Source: Lathyrus oleraceus (taxonomy: Eukaryota > Streptophyta > Magnoliopsida > Fabales > Fabaceae). Taken from it: a DNA stretch of 64,000 nt. Shown here in pieces: positions 11,683-23,330 of the stretch (positions within the stretch are counted from its first letter, which is position 1; each line of letters opens with the position of its first letter). The notes beneath the pieces were generated by a model. That model made no database searches, was not told the DNA's origin, and saw nothing but the letters and a program-made list of their open reading frames with translations. The stretch covers positions 245,699,575 to 245,763,574 of the forward strand of contig NC_066579.1 in assembly GCF_024323335.1 (NCBI RefSeq), written 5' to 3'. Made by a program: the position numbers and the translations under genes.

Positions 11683-13199
11683 TGTAAGACCCTAATTTTG
11701 ACCCTAAGATCCCTCATGGCATCATAACATTGCATTTGCATTTGCCTCAAGGATCATAGCATCTTGGCTCCTAACCCTAGGGTAGGAACTTTTGTGAGTT
11801 GGTTTGAGATCACCAAGCTTGCTTGAATTGTATATTATTGCTTTTCTTACTTTATTTACTAACCAAAAGCACAAAAAATATGTCACTAACATCTTTTGTT
11901 TGTAGCTTGAGCAGTCACAAGATCCAAAGCTTCTAGAGGCCCCTATGCTCATTGATATGTCTAGGTGAAGATAAAAGCAAGCATGTCAATGGTTGACAAA
12001 TCTCTCATCCATCAAATATGCCTCCCAAGTATCTCAATTCATCATTTTGATCAAAGCAAACCAAAGGGTTTGAGGCTTGTTTCCCAAGGAAACCCTAATT
12101 CATTTGTTCATCAATTGTGCCTTGCTCATGAAGCAACCTCAACCCATGATCAAATAAAATCAAGGGAAGTTATTAAATTCATAATTTCATGCATATTTGA
12201 ACTTATTTGAGTGTCCTCAATCATCAATTCATCAAGATATGAGGTGTGGACTTGAGAAGTTGATCAGTCAATTCATCTGACTATTTTGAAGTACACTGAG
12301 ACCTAACTTTTGATGTGTTTGTCAAATGGAGATGACCCCAAGAGAAAACATGTTCTTAAGAACCATATGAACAACTTTCATGTTCACAAATAATCCATTT
12401 GAAGCTTGGAAGATCATCATCCATTTCAAAACATTATAGGTCATTTTGACTGAAACCCTAATTTTAGGTCAACTTCCCAAGAACATAACTCATTCATCTT
12501 TCATGATTTTGAGGTGGGATCAAATTAATTGGAAAGTTTAAGATGTCTAACTAAATTTTTATGTTTAACAAATTTTCAAAATCCTAAAATAAATACATGT
12601 GATAATGCAAAACATTATAGGTCACTTTGGACCAAAGGCATTGAAATGTGAAAAAGTCCAACTTCAAGTGCCCATAACTTCTTCATCAAAACACCAAATG
12701 ATGAAAAATTTAACTCCAAACATATTTTATTTAAAATATCTACAACTTTTATTTTTAAGGTTTTGTCATTTGGAGCTTGAACCATTGAAACAGAAGGGCT
12801 TGAAGTTTGGCCATTTTTGAAATTTTCACATATACATGTTTTGCACCTTACACTTCATGATCATTTTTCACCAATATCTAAATGTCAAATGAAGTTTTGG
12901 TCAACATAACAATTAATCCTCATGCAAAAAGCTTTCTAACCATTACCCATAAGGTTATATTTCAGTTTTTGAAATGCCATTTTCGAAGGGATGAACATAT
13001 TGGTGCATTTTTGGAAATCATTTGAAATTGCATTGCATGAGCTCAACACACATAACCTGCATGTCCATTCTGATTCTATTTGGCATAAGCTTGCAAATCC
13101 AAGTGGAATTGGGGCCTCCATGCGCCTGTACAGGCCCATGCATGGAGGCCCTTTCCATCCATGCACATGCTTTTGATCATGCACTCAACCATCTCTTGC

Positions 13200-13207
13200 T
13201 ATAAATA
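13200..13207 (+). promoter_or_regulatory. TATA box in Ogre #1 5' LTR
   Basis: tataaata after 'catctcttgc', followed by a C/T-rich leader. The same box is found in the 3' LTR (50664-50671) and, inverted, in the minus-strand Ogre LTR (29773-29780). That conservation supports a role as the core promoter of the LTR. Confidence 0.65.
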
Positions 13208-13647
13208 AGTGCTCCATGCTTCTCATTTACACAACCTAAGGGCGCCTTACATGCTGCACGAATCATTCCTCAACCATATTCAAAGGAACTCACCTCTTTC
13301 TTTCAAAAAAATTCAGATCTAAATTTCAATTTCCTTGATTGATTTTTAGATCTATAGTTCCTAAGCCTTGCTCACCTTGATCCATAGAACACACTACAAG
13401 CATAAGCATCAAGAGGTCGTGCTCTCAAGCTCTTCATTTCAGAGGTTTACTTCAGAATTTGTTTTCTTCGAATCTACTTATATATTGCATATTTCTTGTT
13501 GTTGCTGGGTTGTCTGGAGTCCTCTCCATAGAGGCAATCATTTTGTGCTTTGAATTGTTGAAATCCAACAAGTTTCAGTTGAACACCACAAAATTCAAGC
13601 TCTGATTCCTCTTTCTATGGAAGCCTAGAGTTGAATTGGTTGGTAGA

Positions 13648-13776
13648 GGGGTGATGTACATCACCCCAACTTTGATTTGATACCTGGATCGTGTCATTTG
13701 GTGGAGTTTTAATCTCTGCAAATTTTGGCCGGCGCCGGAAGTTGGCCGGAGAAGACGGTGGTGTACACCACCGTCT
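13648..13776. repeat. Pair of perfect palindromes (20 bp and 24 bp) in Ogre #1 LTR
   Basis: 13648-13667 is GGGGTGATGT followed by its exact reverse complement. 13753-13776 is AGACGGTGGTGT followed by its exact reverse complement. They begin about 450 and 555 bp after the TATA box, so they should lie in the transcribed leader. Both recur in the 3' LTR (51112-51131 and 51217-51240), each with one mismatch, and in changed form in the minus-strand Ogre LTR. Confidence 0.9.
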
Positions 13777-16541
13777 GGTCTCTAGATTGAATCTGGACCG
13801 TGTATCCTTGTTTCCAGATTTGATCCAAGCCGTCCCATGTTATGACTTTTTAATAGGCAGCGTGTGATGCATTGACTGAAGCACATAGTGGATGCGCGCA
13901 TGTGGTCCACATGATTTGCCAGCTCATTTAATGAGCTTCATCCAACGCTTCTTGTTTTTTCATTTTTTTATTTCTGATTTCAATTCTCTTTTTATTTTTT
14001 TTAATTCCATTTCATTTCAAAAAATCCTATCTCCTTCATTATTGGTCCAAAAAATGTGAGACCAATTGCATTTTTCTCCTTTTAAATTCTAGTTTCTGAA
14101 AATGATTTTTAATATTTTTTATCTTATCATTTGATATTTTTTATGAATTTTCTCTTTTCTGGTTATTTTTAATTCATTTTAAATAGTTTTTGATATTCAA
14201 AAAATACAAAAATATTTTTTTTCAACCTATTTGAATGATGATAGATCTATGAAAAATATTCTCATCAATTTATTAATTGATTTGAGATTTATTTGAGATT
14301 TTAATTCAATTAGGTTATTTTTATGCATTTTTAATTGATTAAAAATAGTTTCTGACTTCTAAAAATGCTGAAATTTTTTGTCAAACTTTGTTTGACCTTG
14401 TTGAACTTAGGATAATTCACTTGGACTTTTCAAAGTTGATTTGAAGTGAATTTGAAGTTTGACCTTTCTTTATTATTTTAATTCAAGTATTATTTTACTT
14501 TTGAAAAATACCAAAAATATTTTATTTTTTTCTTGACTTCTAATCTTCATCTTGCTTCTGTTTACTATTGTTTGACCTTGATTTCATATATCTTTGGTCA
14601 ATGCTTGTTGATTATCTCATTTCATTTCCATTAATGCACTTTATTATTCATATTCTTCTTCTTCTTCTTCTTCTTTTTCTTTTTTTGATCAATGAGTTGA
14701 AGATTAGTGGTTAGCCTTGATACATGGGAGGTTTAACCTTCCTTGATTCAAATCTAATTCATCTTGATCATGGATCAAGTGAATGGCTTTGCATTAAGGA
14801 CAGGTTGCTTCCTAATCAAGCAAAGAACCTAAATCATTACAAGATCATTTCTCATCTTCTTTTGGCATGGCAAGTTGTAGGAGCTTGATTCACTAATCAA
14901 GATCTCTAACTTGTGTTGTTGCCTACATTATTATTGACCCCGATCTCAGATAGTTGTGACTTCTACATAAGTCCAATTACGATTGCTTAACATAGCGCTA
15001 AATTGCCTTATGACACACTAATACTAACCATTAACCATTAACCATTAACATTTAATTCTTGCACTTTACATTTATGCAATTTACTATTCTTGTATATATT
15101 ATTCATTTGATTTTGCCCCTTTGCTCATCTGAGCACATGTTTATGTTAATGCAATTTGCCTTTTGCTCACTTGAGCATATAATTGTGTATATATTATTGT
15201 GCTTGTGCTTTTGTTTTGATTGTTGTGGACCAAATGCCAAAATGGACAAAAAGGACTTAGATTCTAGGATATTCCCTATGCAAAAATGGAGTAAGAATGG
15301 CTCAATGTTGAAGATGGATTAGAAGGACCAAATCTCTAAACTCATTCTTGTCCATTCTTAATTTGCTTCATGAAACTTTTTGATGTGTGTGATTTTGTGT
15401 TAGGGATTCCCATTTGAGCCAAATTGAAGAACCATTGTCATGTTCATCTAAAGTGAGAGATCCAAGAGCCATTGGAAGATTCCTAAGAGCCTTGCTTGCT
15501 TGATTGATTGCTTGAGTATACACTTATTTGCTTGCTTATTCCAAAGGATGAGAGCTACTTGGATCATCAATATGATCTCAAGAGAGGAACTCCATTTGTG
15601 GTCTTGTTTCTTATCCTTCATCTCTTGTGTGATTAGGACTTTAGCCATTCTTCTTCTTCCCTCCACTCTATCCTAAGCCAAAACTTTTGTGCAAACATTA
15701 ACACTTGTTTTCAAATATTAGAAACCTAAGCATTATGCTTTTGATTTTTAAACTTTCTTTTCATAACACTTATTTTGAATTGAATCTTTACGTCAACTTT
15801 GACAATATTTTGTAAATACTTTTCATTGGTAAATATAACTCATTCAAATGTTTTGTGGTTTCAATGGCCACTTCTTATCAAAAACTTTTCATAACCTTTA
15901 GCTATTAGGTTTGAGTTATCCTTGAGGTAGATATAATGCTCACCTATATCCTTAGTGATGGACAATGAGTCTTCCCTGCTTATTATAGGGTTAACCCCTC
16001 ACTAGCATGTTGAAGCTATCCTCACATGGTGGATTTGTGGTTTTAGGTTGAGTTTTCTCCCTTGGATAACAAAAGACCTTAAGGCTTTTGGACCAATCAA
16101 TTCACCAACTTGTTTTGAGATTTTTACCCCGAACTACGAGGTTTTGATCCTAATCGTTTTTAAGATGGTACATAGGCAATGGGTTTATCCATTCAAACAC
16201 AAAATTGTAAATAACTTGTATATTCTCTTCTCATCTCCCCAATCATGTTTGCACAAATAAATTTTCACAAAAATACCAACCTTACACCAAGTGTGACAAG
16301 GGCTCCCTAGGAGTACCTAGGATGTTTTGGGTGCTTAAAACCTTCCCATTGCATAACCAACCCCGTTACCCCGATCTCTGACATTTTTATTAGTTTTTGA
16401 TTCGATAAAACTTCTCAGTTTTTGTTCGCTTTCTAACCTTTCCTTTGGATAAATAGAAGTGCGGTGGCGACTCGACTTGTATGGTTTACTTTTGATTTAG
16501 TCAATAAATCTAAAGGTAACGAATACCCCGCTACAGAAAAG

Positions 16542-16560
16542 TGGCGACTCTGCTGGGGAC
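16542..16560 (+). promoter_or_regulatory. Primer binding site of Ogre #1
   Basis: TGGCGACTCTGCTGGGGAC starts with the TGG expected opposite a tRNA CCA end. The same sequence occurs inverted beside the other Ogre-type LTR (24173-24191). Ogre elements are reported to use a tRNA-Arg primer. I did not verify the tRNA match by search. Confidence 0.85.
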
Positions 16561-17203
16561 ATTTGCCTAGTGGGTTTTGCCTACTTTTCATATTTGTTGT
16601 ATTGTATTATATATTATTTTGTGATATTTTTTTTGTGCAATTTGGGATTACTGTATTATATTTAATGATTGAATTGCTTGATATATTGATTCCTTGTATG
16701 CTTGGTGATCTTTGTGAGATGAGTTCTATACCCGAACTCGAGTGCACTTAGGATAGGAGAATGACATAGTCTTGTTGACCTGTGTGGAGTTATTCCTTAG
16801 CAAGTTGACTTGCAAGCCCATTCACTTGGTGGAGGTCATGTTGGGATCAATAATGTCACACGAGTAGTCGTGGTTAGGCATTACTCTTTTCAATATAGAC
16901 CTTAGAAGCCAAGGACCTTAGTTTACCAAGCCCATCTTGGCCTATTTTTTAGGATGTAGTGCGAAGGTCATTCAAGTGTAAGATTTGATATGATTGTTAC
17001 GCGATACTACACTCATAAGAGTCTCTCTTGAGAATATTTTTGGAATACGAGTAGTCGTTTATCCGATAATATCCGAAAGACGGGATGATGACTATGGGAA
17101 CCTCTTGTAGAACATGTTTGGCAGGTTTAAACCATAGTACACTCCCTTTGGGTGGTTCTTATCAAGGACTCCATGCTCGTGACTTGCAACAAACCCTTGT
17201 TTC
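16561..17203 (+). other. Ogre #1 5' leader up to a deletion junction
   Basis: This is untranslated leader after the PBS, with no ORF that looks like Ogre ORF1. A frame of 95 codons (16464-16751) crosses the LTR end and PBS and is not credible as a gene. The leader stops near 17190-17203, where the plus-strand sequence changes to the inverted RT start of another element. I take this as the left breakpoint of a large deletion or rearrangement. Confidence 0.6.
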
Positions 17204-17491
17204 TGTATCCAAACCTGGCATATCTTGATAGGACCAAGCAAAGATGTCGACGTACTCACGAAGCAAACTGATCAACTGTTCCTTCACCTCGGCCTGTAGA
17301 CTGGCCCCGATCTTGATCTCTTTCTTGTCGTCTTCGGTACCAATGTTGATGGTCTCAATCACCTCCTGATAAGGTGTAATAGCTCGGTCCTCCTGTTTCA
17401 ACAACCTGGCTAACTCTTCAGGCAATTCACAATCTTCCTCAACTCCTTCTTCGGCTTGATAGATAGGATTGTCGAAGTCATACTTGGCCAT
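17204..17491 (-). pseudogene. Start of Ogre-type pol (linker before reverse transcriptase), truncated
   Basis: The ATG at 17491 opens MAKYDFDNPI, an acidic linker (EEGVEEDCELPEELARLL) and the conserved block EYVDIFAWSYQDMPGLDT, which in Tat/Ogre elements stands just before the RT domain. Similarity ends at about 17204. The following residues, down to a stop at 17162-17164, are foreign and read from inverted Ogre #1 leader. None of the RT catalytic region remains. The frame equals that of gag-pro, as expected if the spacer to its right is removed from the RNA. Confidence 0.8.
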
Positions 17492-17806
17492 AGCAGTGTC
17501 GTTAGCAGTGAGATCCGGGTGATCATCTCTACATGATGGAGGATCATGCTTTACCTTAGAACGAGAGATTTTTGGAAAGAAAAGCGAAAAAGAAACGTTG
17601 CCATTTTTATTGTTTTTTTTGTAAAAGTAAAAAAAAATAATTGAAAGAAAGAGAACACAAAATTGTTTGCAAAAGCTATCCTTTATTGATGATGAAAATA
17701 ATTGCGAAATGCGACTAAATGGATGGCCCTACAGATGAGTCATTACACCATGGGCAAAGTGTAAGACTTTATTATGCATGTAATAAAAGGAAAACAATAA
17801 AAATTA
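17492..17806 (-). other. Putative Ogre intron / spacer between protease and pol
   Basis: AT-rich spacer of about 300 bp with stops in all frames between the gag-pro end (stop 17804-17806) and the pol ATG. On the minus strand it begins with a donor-like GAGTAATTTTT. It has a long pyrimidine stretch near 17575-17655, and the last AG before the coding frame resumes is in 'ctcgttctaag' at about 17560. Ogre elements are known to carry a spliced intron at this place. The exact splice sites are not certain here, because the simple GT-AG choice does not give a clean phase. Confidence 0.5.
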
Positions 17807-20800
17807 CTCTTTCAGTAGAGTAACCCGGACGACTTTTTCGGACGACCAATTGTTGAGCTTTTCTCCCGGGACACACGGGCGAATCCAGCTATCTAAGTCA
17901 CAGTCGCTGTCAGCCTTGTCTTCGTCTGCAGCATTGACGATGTGGGGAGAAACCAAACCCCCGCTGGAGAAAGTACCAACTTCATTCTTCTGAGACCCCG
18001 GAGTATACCCCAATCCAAACTTGTCTTCTTTGATGATTGGCTCCACAAATTTGCCCCAGCCTTGGGCATTACCAGCTTTAACCACTTCAATAGCTTGCTT
18101 GTATGAAGAGATAGAAGTCTCGACCTTCTCGGAATTAGGTGAAAAGACAGCTTTGGGCGCGCCCTCACTGATGTTTATGGCTTCAAAGCCCTGACACAGC
18201 ATCTCATGCATCTCGCCATCCATCTCCACATACTTAAATGTAGACAGGTGGCTCACAAAAATATCCTCTTCACCACAGACAGTGACGAACTGACCTTCTA
18301 GTTCATATTTGAGCTTCTGGTGGAGAGTAGAAGTAACAGCACCGGCAACATGAATCTAGGGCCGACCTAGCAGACAGCTATAGGCAGACTGGATATCCAT
18401 CACATAAAAGGTACTCTTGAACACCTGCGGTCCAATCTTAACTGGAAACTCAACTTCGCCAAAGACAGATCTCTTAGAGCCATCAAAAGCCCTCACAACT
18501 AAATTACTTAGCCTCAGGATGATGCCATCGCAATCCAACTTCATTAAGGCTTTCTTTGGAAGAACATTCAGAGAAGAGCCTGTATCAACCAAAACATGGG
18601 AAAGCACCACCCCTTTGCATTCCATTGTGATATACAAAGCTTTGTTGTAACTCCTGCCCTCAGATGTCAGGTCATAGTCGGTGAAACCTAGCCCATGGCT
18701 AGCGTTTACATTTGAAACTACCGACTCCAGCTGGTTAACAGTTATCTCTGGTGGAACATAGGCCATATTCAGTACTTTTAACAAGGCTGCTCTGTGCGCC
18801 TCAGAGCACATCAATAGTGAGAGAATAGAGATCTTTGAGGGTGTCTGATTTAGCTGGTCGACTACCTTATAGTCACTTTTCTTGATAATCCTCATAAACT
18901 CATCCACTTCCTTCTCGAATGCGGTTTTAGGAGGAGCTTCCTCAGCAGTAACCTCTTCGGTGGCTACCTGTTTTCCTTTAGCCTTGGCAGCTGCCTCAGC
19001 TTCAGTATTCGTGCGCAATGTTGATGGTGCAAATAGGCGTCCACTGCGAGTGAAGCCAACAACCCCTCCAACATTGTCTACAGCGGAGCTACCAATGTCA
19101 ATGTCTTCATCGTTAACTTTCCGTCCCTGGAAGTAGATATCAGCCCCATAGTGCCACGGGATAGCACTGTCTTTCTCATACGGAACAGGTCCTGGTACCG
19201 TGATGGTGACCGGACTAACCAAAGCCGGTTGAGGGCTGTCAGAGTAAATTGTAACTGGTGCTGGACTTTCGATGTTCACCGTTGCTGGTTCTATACTTTC
19301 TGGGAAATATATTGTTGTCGGAGCGGGTCTCTCGGGAACGTATATTTCTTCAGGAGTGAAATAAATCGTCACTGTCGACACATCATTCTTCACTGGATGG
19401 GTCTGATCGAACTGAAGACAACCTTCATCTGTCAGTCGTTGAATACCCCTTCTCAAACTGTCACATCCGTTCTCGGCGGCTTGACAATTTCTGCACTCTT
19501 CCCCACAGCCCGGGAAAATCTGTCCTTTCAAGAGTCGGTCTTTAACCACCGATAGCGAAGTCTTCACTTTAGTCACATCAGAAACCAAATTCAAAGTTTC
19601 CCCACTATCAACAACATTAATCCTCTGCCCGCCGTGGGCTGGCATCGGGTTTTGGATAACATTAGGCATCGGAGAAAAATTGATAGCCTTGGCATCTCTC
19701 AAATCTTGTACCTTTAGCTGGAAAGCCTTGCAATTATCTGTAGTATGGCCAGGTGCGCTGGAGTGAAAAGCACATATGGCGTTGACATCATAACCCCTAG
19801 GCAAATTATTGGGATCGATTGGCGGGGACAGAGTTCTTAACGTAACCAGATTCAGGTCAATCTGCCTGGGGAGTAATACAGAATAAGGCATTGGGATTGG
19901 CTCAATGACCCGGTCCGTCTGCCTTGGACGTTGTTGACAGTGTCTCTGCTGACCCGGATTACCTCCTTGTTGTTGATTGTTGTACCTGGGTTGCTGTTGC
20001 GGATGATACTGCGGTTGTTGTTGCTGTTAAGGAGCAGGTGTTGGAATAGTGATTGCGGCCACTTGATCTTGATAATAATTAGGGCATCCTCTGCCCCTGC
20101 CTCTGCCGGCATACGCAACGCTTGTCTCGCCTTCTCTTCTTCGCTGACCGTTACCAGCAAAAGGTTTCTTGGGACCTGATGAGCTGGAAGCACTATTGTC
20201 TTGAATTCGGCCCATCTTCAACAGACTCTCGATTCTTTCTCCAGCAATTACTATCTCTGTAAAGATGATTGACGGGCAAGCAGCCAATCTCTCAATATAA
20301 TTGCCTTGAAGAGTGTTCATGAACATATCCGCCATCTCCCTTTCAGACCTAGGGGGTTGGACGGACGCAACAATTTGTCTCCAACGCTGAGCATATTCTC
20401 TAAAGGTCTCCTTGGCAGTCTGAGACATTCCTTGCAATAAGGTCCGATTTGGAGCCAAGTCCAAGTTGTATTGATATTGCTTGACAAAAGCCTCTGCCAA
20501 GTCTTTCCAGCTCTTGATGGTAGTACGAGACAAATGAGAATACCATTCACGAGAAGCTCCAGTTAGACTGTCTTCAAAATAGTACATCCACAACTTTTCA
20601 TCTTCCGTGTGAGCTCCCAACCTTCCCAAATAAGATTGGAGATGAGTGCGTGGGCAAGAAGCCCCGTTGTATTTCTCAAAAGTAGGGGGTTTGAACTTGT
20701 GAGGAATCCTTACTCCCTGAACCAGACCAAGATTTGTGACATCAAAGCCTAAGGAATTTTGAGACTCCAAAGATTTGAGCTTCTCAGCAAGCTCATCCAT

Positions 20801-21187
20801 ACGGCGAGTGGTCTCGTGGGCTTCGTCGTGCAAAGAGAATTGATCATATTGATAATCTTCAGTAACGGGGCGCCCGTTACTCCGAATTCCTTGATTCACA
20901 TTGTACCTTCCGCCAATACCATTTCCAACATTCCCCGTGTTGCCAACATTATCCGGGTTTCCATCAGCATTCGCGTTACCAGTGTTCACAGGGTCATCAG
21001 CGTTCTCAGGGTTACCAGGGTTACCAGGGTTTCCCCCAACATTTGGTATCTCCACCTCTGGATCGGGCCTCGGTTGCTCAACCAATTCCCTCAGCTTTTC
21101 CTGGCCTTCTGCCATACCAGTCATCAATGTCATGAACTGATCCATCCTTTCACGCATATCAGCCAGCTCTTTCTGTACCTGGTCCAT
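17804..21187 (-). pseudogene. Ogre-type gag-protease ORF, two nonsense mutations
   Basis: Gag packages element RNA and the aspartic protease cuts the polyprotein. I chose ATG 21187 (MDQVQKELADMRERM), which opens a short coiled coil. Upstream codons are open but have no ATG start. A Pro/Gly/Asn-rich stretch (20985-21045) precedes the gag core (FKPPTFEKYNGASCPRTHLQ; DSLTGASREWYSHL; about 20690-20530). A Gln-rich segment leads to a CX2HX5HX4C zinc motif (CAFHSSAPGHTTDNC, about 19774-19730). Protease has LVDTGSSLNVLPKKAL near 18590-18545 and ends with SCLLGRP. One frame runs through, broken at 20027-20029 (taa in a run of Gln codons, so probably from caa) and at 18356-18358 (tag after LLGRP, where tryptophan is usual). 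Both breaks fit single transitions. Confidence 0.85.
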
Positions 21188-21270
21188 CGCTAGTTGCAGA
21201 CGATTTTCCTTTGCCGGGTACCTGTGGACTTGCTTGGAACCAATAATGCCTGAAAGAGGGAACAAACATT

Positions 21271-21587
21271 AGACACTGCGGTGACACCTGCAAAACAAAC
21301 AAGGGTTAATATGCATGGTATGCGATGCGCTGCTTATTCAATTTTAAGGCCCCCCTTCTCAATTCCGGTTTGACCTTCCAGAACAACGTGTACAACTGCA
21401 ATCGAATGGGAAAATAACAATACCGAGGAGAGGTGATAAGAAGCTTTGGTCACAGACGAAATAATAAAAGAGAATGAAACGTCCGAAAGGTGTCATAGTC
21501 AAAATACAAGCTGTTCTGAGAGCGATGAACAAAGAAATGAGAACCCATCAACAAGCCTGATGGTGAACTCTACAAAAACAAAATGAG
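21271..21587 (-). other. Spacer between Ogre-type ORF1 and gag
   Basis: About 320 bp without a convincing coding frame. The minus strand has a pyrimidine-rich tract ending 'ccctctttcag' at about 21248-21258, just before the upstream extension of the gag frame. This could be a splice acceptor and would explain why gag is open upstream of its first ATG. I see nothing else here. Confidence 0.3.
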
Positions 21588-23330
21588 TCAAACACCTAGC
21601 CCAAACGAGTCTTCCCGAACTTCCTTAAGAAGCACCTCTGTAACCGGGTCAGTAGGGCGCTCTGTAAGGCCTTGAATCAATAAATTCCTCGTCTTGAACG
21701 CTTCTTCCAATTTCCTGTACTTGTCTTGTTCTTTTGTTCTCTTGACCCCTGCTTGAATCTTTAGTTCGACGATCTCTTGTTCAGCCAGTCGAAGTGCTTC
21801 ATGCTGCTCGTTCTCCTTACTCTTCAACTGCTCATTTTCTGCTCTGATTTCTATCTCAACCTGTCTTCGGTGATCAGACAATTCTTCCCACCTTTGCTGG
21901 CGCTCAAAAAGCCTATATTCAGCTCTTCCTAACTGCTCCTAAGCAGCCTTGCAAGCTTTCTTCAGTATATCCTCACCTGAACAGACTTTACGGATATAAT
22001 CAGCATCTTCAGCAATCCTCTCATTGCTTTGTCTTTGCAGCTCATTCAATCTTTGAACTTCTCTCTCAGCTTCTTTCTTAGCGCACAAAGTTTTCCTGAG
22101 GCCTTCACTCAGCTTCGCATTCAACTTATCGGCTTTTCCCTTTTCTTGCTTCAAACTGTTGTACTCAACCATGCTGACAGACTCAACAATAACTAGATCA
22201 GATGGTTCTCCCATAGAGAAAGGTAGAAGAGTAATCTGATCTCTTTCTCGCAACCAACTATCATACTGGGAAGAAGAGATGTTGTTACATTTTCCATAGA
22301 CAGTAGCACCTTTAGTCTGAATATTCCTCCAAGCTCCAGCAACTTGCTTAACCAGTTCTAGATTATCTTGCACAGGGAAGTAGAAAGATTCCACCAGATC
22401 TTGATCCTTAGGAGCGTGAGTCAAGGCATACCCTAATTGTCTTCTCAAAAGAGTCGGGTTATAGTTGATACAACCCTTCATACCCAACAATGGTACATTA
22501 GGGTATTTCCCACAGCTAACCACAAAATCGCCACCTTTGGTATTCTGATTACACCATCTGATGTCTTTAGCAGTCAAGACAACCAACCTTCTAGCCCAAT
22601 TCCTGGCTTAATGCAGATTCTGAAAAGCATCGTCATTTGGCAAGTGCCCCACGAGCCACTTATGGAACAATGGAGCGCAACATCTGACCAATCTCCCTCG
22701 TCTCTTCTCATTCTTATTGTGCACCAAAAAATAGAAATCACCAAGAAGGGTGGGAACCGGGTTCTTTAGCAGAAAGATATGAATAGCACTCATACTCACG
22801 AACTTCGGTTCATCGGCGAATAGCATAATACCATAGACACTTAACCCTAACAGAGCACACACAGCCTCCCAATTGCCTTGAGCAGCACACTCTTCAGCTT
22901 TGTCTATCACAAAATCCAGATGAAAACCAGACAGACCTCCCTTAGAAGAGAGATTTTCCTTCACAGCAAACACTTCCAGATGAAGAGCCTTAGCAATATC
23001 CTTATGCTCTGGAAGAGGTATATCGGAGTTGAAAGGGACACAATGCTGTAGAGGAACACCCAAGATCATAGCATACTCTTCCAATAAAGGATCCAACTGG
23101 AAATCCTGAAAAGTGAAGCAACGCAACTAAGGATCATAAAACTGCAAGCAAGTATGTATCAAACTCCTCTGAGAAGTATCCAAGTCTTCAACCATAGGCA
23201 AGATGTTGCCATAAGTATCCCGGAATAAACCCACATGGTCAGGAGTAATCAAAGCTTTTATCTGACGCAATGGGCCGATCTTGGTATCGAAGAAATGATA
23301 GGTCACATTACTCTTCCTGGGAGCCTCCAT
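21588..23330 (-). pseudogene. Ogre ORF1-family protein, extra sense ORF upstream of gag
   Basis: Ogre elements carry an additional ORF of unknown function between the 5' leader and gag. Here it starts at ATG 23330 (MEAPRKSNVTYHFFDTKIGPL) and runs in one frame to a stop at 21588. It includes the block LRCFTFQDFQLDPLLEEYAM (about 23126-23067), a globular part with VCALLGLSVYGIMLFADEPKF, then RRQLGYAL, and a long Glu/Lys/Gln-rich coiled-coil C-terminus from about 22170 to 21650. In-frame stops interrupt it at 23127-23129 and 22608-22610, and again at the gap around 21939-21941, so it is not functional as it stands. The FTFQDFQL-type domain is shared by Ogre ORF1 proteins and resembles the plant-mobile-domain type of protein. 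That relation is my inference. Confidence 0.75.

Larger units (their letters stand above)
11683..16535 (+). mobile_element. Ogre #1 5' LTR (4853 bp)
   Basis: Starts TGTAAGACCC and ends GCTACA, six bases before the PBS. It matches 49147-53461 plus 61955-62464 along its whole length. The length fits the Ogre family, whose LTRs are unusually long. Visible parts: TATA box at 13200-13207, two palindromes at 13648-13667 and 13753-13776, a CTT microsatellite near 14656-14675, and 'gcggtggcgactcgac' at 16462-16477, a partial echo of the PBS just inside the LTR. Open frames up to 87 codons occur but have no protein features, and their frames are not conserved between the two LTR copies beyond what repeat identity explains. 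Confidence 0.9.

Noticed and set aside
12936..13204. Several 60-82-codon frames in the Ogre LTR, also present at 50349-50703
   Set aside because: They are present in both LTRs only because the LTRs are copies. Some are disrupted or of different length in the other copy, and there is no codon bias or domain.
20759..21193. A 144-codon plus-strand frame opposite gag
   Set aside because: It is a shadow of the Pro/Gly/Asn-rich gag segment on the other strand.
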